Shown here: in pieces, positions 20,717-24,275 of the stretch
How the letters are laid out: the number at the start of each line of letters is the position of its first letter
Numbering within the stretch: position 1 is the stretch's first letter
Source of the DNA: a virus
IMG/VR virus record: IMGVR_UViG_3300024518_002964
Location: 1 to 24,275 of that record
DNA: 24,275 nucleotides
Strand: one strand, 5' to 3'
Notes under the pieces: generated by a model
What the model saw: the letters and a program-made list of their open reading frames with translations, nothing else
The model's database searches: none
What the model was told of the DNA's origin: nothing
Translations under genes and position numbers: made by a program

Positions 20717-21561
20717 TGGCCGATGTGCCACAGCTCGAGGACGGGCACATTCGGATCGCCAACGATCTATGGGATGCGTGGATGTCCGCCGATCTGACTG
20801 GCGCAGAGAATCGCGTGCTGATGTTCATGCTTCGCCAGTCCTACGGCTGGGCTCGCAAGGACACCGCTCACTATTGCGGGCGAGGTGCGATCCGCGATGC
20901 GCTGAGCCTGAACAGGGCCACAGTCACGCGAGCGATCAAGGGTCTGCGGCTGAAGCACTTGATCACGATCAAGCAGCGCGGAGGCATAGGTCAGCCGACC
21001 GTCTACGAGATCCAAAAGGACTGGCGGAAGTGGAGCCCCACGGTGCTGCCTGATGCCTTCGATCCTGGGCGCGTGGAGACACCTAGGCGCATCCAGACAC
21101 CTAGGCGCGCAGAGACACCTACCCTAGGCGCGCACAGACACCTAGGGGTAGGTGTCCAGATGCGCCCCAAAGAGAACCAAGAAGAACCAAGAAGAAACAA
21201 GAGAACAACAACAGCAGCGCGCGAGGGTCGGATCGATGTCCATGAGATCTACATCGGCCTAGGTGGCCGCGGGCTGATCCCATCGATGCAGCAGCCCAAG
21301 TGGATCGCCATCGGTGAGCAGGATGTTGAGGAGGTCCAGGCGCTGGTGCAGTGGGCAGCGATGAACACCGACAACCCGCTCAGGGCCTTCCTCGGATGCT
21401 TTGATGACAGCGGGACGATCACCTCCAAGCGGCGGCCCAAGAGCAACGGCAGGCGCAGGTACAAGGAGCAGCGGGACGATGAGACGGAGGCGGACATGTG
21501 GAACCGGATCGCCCGAGATGCGAACGAGAAGCGACTAGAGAGAGAGCGAGGCGGGCAATGA
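20716..21561 (+). CDS. Replication initiator, lambda O-like N-terminal domain
   Basis: A 281-aa protein; ATG 20716 shares one base with the repressor stop. Residues ~12-95 match the phage replication O N-terminal pattern: HIRIANDLWDAWMSADLTGA, ENRVLMFMLRQSYGWARKDT and LNRATVTRAIKGLRLKHLIT, a winged helix that binds origin iterons. Residues ~121-150 are encoded by the iterons themselves (RRIQTPRRAETPTLG). A Lys/Arg/Glu-rich linker and a C-terminal domain (DVEEVQALVQWAAMNTDNPL) follow, which would contact the helicase loader. Like lambda O it carries its origin inside the gene. The next gene overlaps by ATGA. Confidence 0.85.
   Translation: MADVPQLEDGHIRIANDLWDAWMSADLTGAENRVLMFMLRQSYGWARKDTAHYCGRGAIRDALSLNRATVTRAIKGLRLKHLITIKQRGGIGQPTVYEIQKDWRKWSPTVLPDAFDPGRVETPRRIQTPRRAETPTLGAHRHLGVGVQMRPKENQEEPRRNKRTTTAAREGRIDVHEIYIGLGGRGLIPSMQQPKWIAIGEQDVEEVQALVQWAAMNTDNPLRAFLGCFDDSGTITSKRRPKSNGRRRYKEQRDDETEADMWNRIARDANEKRLERERGGQ
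21059..21157 (+). other. Putative replication origin: 18-bp iterons inside the initiator gene
   Basis: AGACACCTAGGCGC occurs at 21077-21090 and 21095-21108; AGACACCT begins again at 21113 (followed by a 5-base insertion, then CTAGGCGCGC) and at 21136 (AGACACCTAGGGG). Starts are spaced 18, 18 and 23 bases. An inverted partial copy (TAGGTGTC, 21149-21156) closes the array, and a diverged copy (CCTGGGCGCG) may precede it at 21059-21076. The cores contain the palindrome CCTAGG. Iterons inside an O-like gene, next to an A-rich tract, match lambdoid origins. Confidence 0.8.
21171..21210 (+). repeat. A-rich 10-bp tandem repeats next to the iterons (candidate unwinding element)
   Basis: Four consecutive 10-mers, AGAGAACCAA, GAAGAACCAA, GAAGAAACAA and GAGAACAACA, give an almost pure A/G/C strand with little T. 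They begin 13 bases after the last iteron. The 10-base period equals about one helical turn. A low-melting, purine-skewed tract beside iterons is where lambdoid origins first open. Confidence 0.65.
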
Positions 21562-22211
21562 GCATCGAGGCAGATGAGCTGAGAGCACTGGTCTACACAC
21601 ACACCGGATGGTCGCCTGGGCCTGATGAGTTCGACGCCTGGATCGGTCGCCTGGGCGGCCTGACTCCGTATCAGGTGGATGAGGCGCTGCGGCGGATCAC
21701 CGAGAATCGAGCAGACAGAGGGCTGAGATCAAGGGTCACCGTTGCCGAGGTCTACCGGCTGGGGAGGACGATCCGCCTGCGCTCGCCTGTGGTCCGTGAT
21801 GAGCGAGAGGCGCCGCCGGTCTGCGACTGCCCGCGGCTCTGCTCGAGAGGCCTTCTCAAGATGGAGGATGAGCGAGGATATGAGTTTCTAGCGCACTGCG
21901 ACTGTGCCCGCGGAGAGTACGAGGCGCGCCAGGGGAACAAGCTGGCGAGGACGGGCAGAGCGGACGAGCCCTGCTTCCAAGATGCGGTGATCGGGCGAGG
22001 TGTGATCTTCTACCTCGGCAAGGGATGCACGGTCGTTGATCGTGCCGAGATCCGCTGGAGTGATCGCGGGCGGCAGTGGATCCTCGATGAAACGAACCGC
22101 CTGCAAGCAGAGGGAATGACCCGCAGAGCGGCTCACGACAAAGCCACAGCGGCAGCGTGCCACAAGCGGATGCAGCAACGAGGCGGGCTGCTGGCTGGGA
22201 TCGGCCGATGA
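21558..22211 (+). CDS. Probable helicase loader or replication accessory protein with zinc cluster
   Basis: A 217-aa protein; ATG 21558 overlaps the initiator stop (ATGA) and is preferred over an in-frame ATG at 21498. N-terminal residues 1-75 (FDAWIGRLGGLTPYQVDEAL then RRITENRADRGLRSRVTVAE) resemble the helical domain of G39P-like phage helicase-loading/inhibitor proteins ('tp.qv..Al...........taaEv'). Residues 89-116 carry CDCPRLC and HCDC, a likely zinc site. The C-terminus is helical and basic (QAEGMTRRAAHDKATAAACH). The place directly after an O-like gene is where lambdoid phages put the loader (P or DnaC-like). No Walker A motif is seen, so it is not a DnaC-type ATPase. Confidence 0.5.
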   Translation: MSIEADELRALVYTHTGWSPGPDEFDAWIGRLGGLTPYQVDEALRRITENRADRGLRSRVTVAEVYRLGRTIRLRSPVVRDEREAPPVCDCPRLCSRGLLKMEDERGYEFLAHCDCARGEYEARQGNKLARTGRADEPCFQDAVIGRGVIFYLGKGCTVVDRAEIRWSDRGRQWILDETNRLQAEGMTRRAAHDKATAAACHKRMQQRGGLLAGIGR

Positions 22212-22429
22212 ACCCGCGCAACAGCAGGCCAGTCAGCTATCAGGGTCGCCAGTTCGCCTCCATCCAGGACGCAGTGCTCTACATCGTAGAGAGCGAGCGC
22301 CGCCCGCGAAGCGATCAAGGGATCGCGCTTCTGCTGGGATGCACCCTGACCGCCGTTTGGTCAGCTCGCCACAGATGGGGGATCCCGAATTCGAGGCAGA
22401 GGCGAGCGGCGATGGAGGCGGCCAGATGA
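22208..22429 (+). CDS. Small helix-turn-helix protein
   Basis: A 73-aa protein; ATG 22208 overlaps the upstream stop (ATGA). The sequence YQGRQFASIQDAVLYIVESE, then GIALLLGCTLTAVWSARHRW (about residues 39-58) and a basic end (SRQRRAAMEAAR) reads as a DNA-binding helix-turn-helix of the kind 'iA.lLG.t..AV..aR.rw'. It may regulate the replication or late genes. Coupled by ATGA to the next gene as well. No named family. Confidence 0.6.
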   Translation: MNPRNSRPVSYQGRQFASIQDAVLYIVESERRPRSDQGIALLLGCTLTAVWSARHRWGIPNSRQRRAAMEAAR

Positions 22430-22677
22430 GATCGTTTCAGTGCCCGCGATGCCAGAGGCGCTGGAGGGATGAGCGGTTTCCCTTCCGCTGCCCGCGATGT
22501 CTAAGACATCTCAACATCGACAGCGAGGGCCGGATCTCGGTGCCTCTGACTGTGGAGATCGAGCGAGGCGCTACACCCTCGCCTAACAGGATCGCAGCAG
22601 CCACAGAGCCAGCCTGCCCGCTATGCGGCGAGGCTGACTGCGACTGGGGCTGCGAGGGAGGAGTGGCAGGATGGTAG
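22426..22677 (+). CDS. Double zinc-ribbon protein
   Basis: An 83-aa protein; ATG 22426 overlaps the upstream stop (ATGA). N-terminal CPRC and CPRC (residues 6-9 and 22-25) form a rubredoxin-type knuckle pair; a second Cys group at the C-terminus (CPLCGEADCDWGC) could bind another zinc ion. The linker is Pro/Ser-rich. A role in nucleic-acid binding or regulation is inferred. Confidence 0.6.
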   Translation: MRSFQCPRCQRRWRDERFPFRCPRCLRHLNIDSEGRISVPLTVEIERGATPSPNRIAAATEPACPLCGEADCDWGCEGGVAGW

Positions 22678-22895
22678 ACCGCAGAGCATTTACTGAGGCA
22701 GAGCTTTCGCACCTAATGCTGATCGCTGAGATCCACGGGATCAGCAGGCAGACGTTGATCGTGAGGCTGATCGGCGTTGGGCTGATGGCGCTCGAGGCTG
22801 GATGCGATGTGCCAGCGATGCCAGATGGCTCGTTTGACGCTGTAGGGGATGCTGTAGGATCGGCGCATGGCGGCGACTACCGCGACGCGCAATAA
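22671..22895 (+). CDS. Small helical, possibly ribbon-helix-helix or HTH protein
   Basis: A 74-aa protein with a strong GGGAGGAG ribosome-binding site ahead of ATG 22671, overlapping the upstream gene by 7 bases. Residues ~6-43 (AFTEAELSHLMLIAEIHGIS then RQTLIVRLIGVGLMALEAG) are two or three helices of the type found in ribbon-helix-helix and HTH proteins; the end is acidic and Gly-rich. Its last 29 bases overlap the start of the small terminase. A late-gene regulator is one possibility; nothing proves it. Confidence 0.55.
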   Translation: MVDRRAFTEAELSHLMLIAEIHGISRQTLIVRLIGVGLMALEAGCDVPAMPDGSFDAVGDAVGSAHGGDYRDAQ

Positions 22896-23283
22896 GGCAG
22901 CAAAGCTCAGGGGCACGGGTATGTCACAGATGGACGCAGCCGCCGAGGTTGGCGTAGGACAGACGACCATCAGCAGGTGGGAGCGGACGCATGCAGGCTT
23001 TCGGCTAACTCTGGCTAAGTCCAAGGCGCAGGCGTGGGCCTATTGCGATGAGCTGGTGAAGGTGACGGGCCAGCGGCTGCTTGAGCGAGCGCCCGAAGAG
23101 GAAGACTTAGGCAAGCTGGGCGCGCTCTTCTCGCACGCTGTAAAGCACGTTGTAAGCATCGAGGAGCAGGACGTTGCCGAAGAGCGGAAACAGTACGCCA
23201 GCGAGGATGAGGCGCTGCGAGACCTGGCCGCCAGGTTGACGCCTGAGCAGCTGGCGAAGCTCAACGAGATGAGTGCGGGTTGA
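22867..23283 (+). CDS. terS: Terminase small subunit
   Basis: A 138-aa protein, AGGA about 8 bases ahead of ATG 22867. Residues 4-37 form an HTH (RNKAAKLRGTGMSQMDAAAE then VGVGQTTISRWERT) that would recognise the packaging site. The rest is helical, with an acidic central region (ERAPEEEDLGKLGALFSHAV) for oligomerisation and a C-terminal segment (LAARLTPEQLAKLNEM) suited to contacting the large subunit. The large subunit gene follows with an overlapping start. Size and layout are normal for phage small terminases. Confidence 0.75.
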   Translation: MAATTATRNKAAKLRGTGMSQMDAAAEVGVGQTTISRWERTHAGFRLTLAKSKAQAWAYCDELVKVTGQRLLERAPEEEDLGKLGALFSHAVKHVVSIEEQDVAEERKQYASEDEALRDLAARLTPEQLAKLNEMSAG

Positions 23284-24275
23284 GCCTCTTTGCGGCTGCG
23301 GATGACTGGTGCGGATATGACGTTGATCCGTTCGCGCGGTATCAGCCTCGCCCATCACAGGAGGCCTTCCACAGACTCAACAGCAACCTGCGCCTCTTCA
23401 GGGCGCCCAATCAAGTCAACGGCAAGAGCTACGCTGGAGCCTGGGAGGCGCTGGCGTTCCTGCTGGGGAAGCACCGATATAGGGATCTAAAGAGCGGACC
23501 GGTCAAGGGGATGCTGGTGCCGTACAGCGACGACTCTTGCAAGGCCATCGAGGAAAAGCTGTGGGAGCTGTTGCCGATTGGCGTTCTGCATTCCGAGTGC
23601 CGCTACGATCCTGATCGTGGCTTCCGAGTCGGCAAGCGGCGCGTGCTGCGCTTGGCCTCTGGCTCATCGCTGGGCTTCATCAGCCAGAAGGCGGGCTCGA
23701 TGGCCTCCGCTGGGCAGACGCTCGACTTTGTCTGGTTCGATGAGCCTCCTACACCGGATGTCTTCGCGGAGGGCCAGGCGCGAGTCAGAGCGACCAAGGG
23801 CAGCATCTGGCTCACGCTGACGCCAGTTGGCCGCCCTTGCGACTGGCTCAAGGACATGGTCAGCAGAGGGGTCATCTCGGAAGTGGTCGGCCAGTTCACC
23901 GAGGAGGACACAGGGCTCACGGCTGACGAGCTAGCGCAGATCGTCGCTGAGACGCTGCCCGCCCAGGTACCGCAGCGCTGCTATGGGCACTGGGACGGTG
24001 TGACGCCCAACCGCTACTTCGCTGCCTGGTCTGACGATCTGGTGTTGCCGCTCGAGCATGAGCTTGGCGATCGGATGTGGGAGGTGCTGATCGGGATCGA
24101 CCATGGCGAGGGAGCTAAAAAACAGGTCGCGCTTTTGCTGCTCTTCGATGCTGACTCTGGCGATCTGGTGTGCTGGGATGAGACGATCAGCGATGGCAAG
24201 ACAGATTCGCTGCGGGATGCTGTGGCGATCGTGGATATGCTCGATCGCCATGGGATGGTGCCTGAGCAGGTGGAC
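23280..24275 (+). CDS. terL: Terminase large subunit (3' end missing)
   Basis: Starts with TTG 23280, which overlaps the small-subunit stop (TTGA); no ATG or GTG is in a suitable place, and the frame is open to the window edge, giving 332 visible residues. ATPase motifs: Walker A-type RAPNQVNGKS (41-50), Walker B LDFVWFDE (149-155 region) with the catalytic Glu, and motif III WLTLTPVG (177-184). The nuclease domain starts at IGIDHGEG (271-278) with Asp274 as the first metal ligand. It powers DNA translocation into the capsid and cuts the concatemer. The Walker A region is of the 'deviant' N-Q-x-x-GKS type typical of terminases. Confidence 0.9.
   Translation, partial: MSLFAAADDWCGYDVDPFARYQPRPSQEAFHRLNSNLRLFRAPNQVNGKSYAGAWEALAFLLGKHRYRDLKSGPVKGMLVPYSDDSCKAIEEKLWELLPIGVLHSECRYDPDRGFRVGKRRVLRLASGSSLGFISQKAGSMASAGQTLDFVWFDEPPTPDVFAEGQARVRATKGSIWLTLTPVGRPCDWLKDMVSRGVISEVVGQFTEEDTGLTADELAQIVAETLPAQVPQRCYGHWDGVTPNRYFAAWSDDLVLPLEHELGDRMWEVLIGIDHGEGAKKQVALLLLFDADSGDLVCWDETISDGKTDSLRDAVAIVDMLDRHGMVPEQVD

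Noticed and set aside
21077-21157. Repeat array considered as a small CRISPR
   Set aside because: Units repeat every 18 bases with no spacers, lie inside a coding frame and fit replication iterons.

Overview
This window looks like part of a tailed-phage or prophage genome with a siphovirus layout. It is GC-rich and densely packed, and most neighbouring genes overlap by 1 to 8 bases (ATGA or TGATG junctions). No integrase, tRNA, rRNA, CRISPR array or insertion sequence is seen. A lipobox protein and an unsecreted M15-type endolysin fit a host with two membranes, but the host cannot be named from this sequence. The large terminase runs off the right edge and a virion protein runs in from the left edge, so the portal, protease and capsid genes probably lie outside.

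Layout. (1) 1-11264, plus strand: virion genes. In order: a partial surface protein, a head-tail connector, a possible tail terminator, two gp10-like tail-completion genes, the tail tube, a small unknown, a tail assembly chaperone with what looks like a programmed -1 frameshift, the tape measure, a 1095-aa tail protein with sialidase-type Asp-boxes, and a tail hub or tip protein. (2) 11268-12769, plus: lysis cassette with a coiled-coil membrane protein, an M15 peptidase endolysin, a 36-aa membrane micro-protein, a holin-like protein and a two-helix membrane protein. (3) 12740-13853: two small minus-strand DNA-binding/zinc proteins divergent from a plus-strand lipoprotein. (4) 20347-13837, minus: a long early operon with three unknown small genes, an ERF-type annealase, a Gp157-like protein, SSB, small genes (one ending in a second copy of the SSB tail sequence), a zinc protein, an HTH protein, an amino-methyltransferase, a RusA resolvase and a C5-cytosine methyltransferase. 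(5) 20348-20452: a divergent control region with three GTAC-centred boxes. (6) 20453-22895, plus: a Cro-like repressor, an O-like replication initiator containing an iteron origin, a probable helicase loader or accessory protein, and small HTH/zinc proteins. (7) 22867-24275, plus: terminase small and large subunits.

Together the genes suggest a lambda-like plan. A small repressor sits at a divergent switch. One arm makes the annealing/SSB/resolvase/methylation set; the other makes the initiator that would bind iterons inside its own gene, and then leads into packaging genes. The most notable signals are the complete frameshift element (4000-4088), the intragenic origin (21059-21210), the duplicated SSB tail with an apparent +1 frame break (17396-17440), two transcription units that look leaderless, and a marked excess of GATC.
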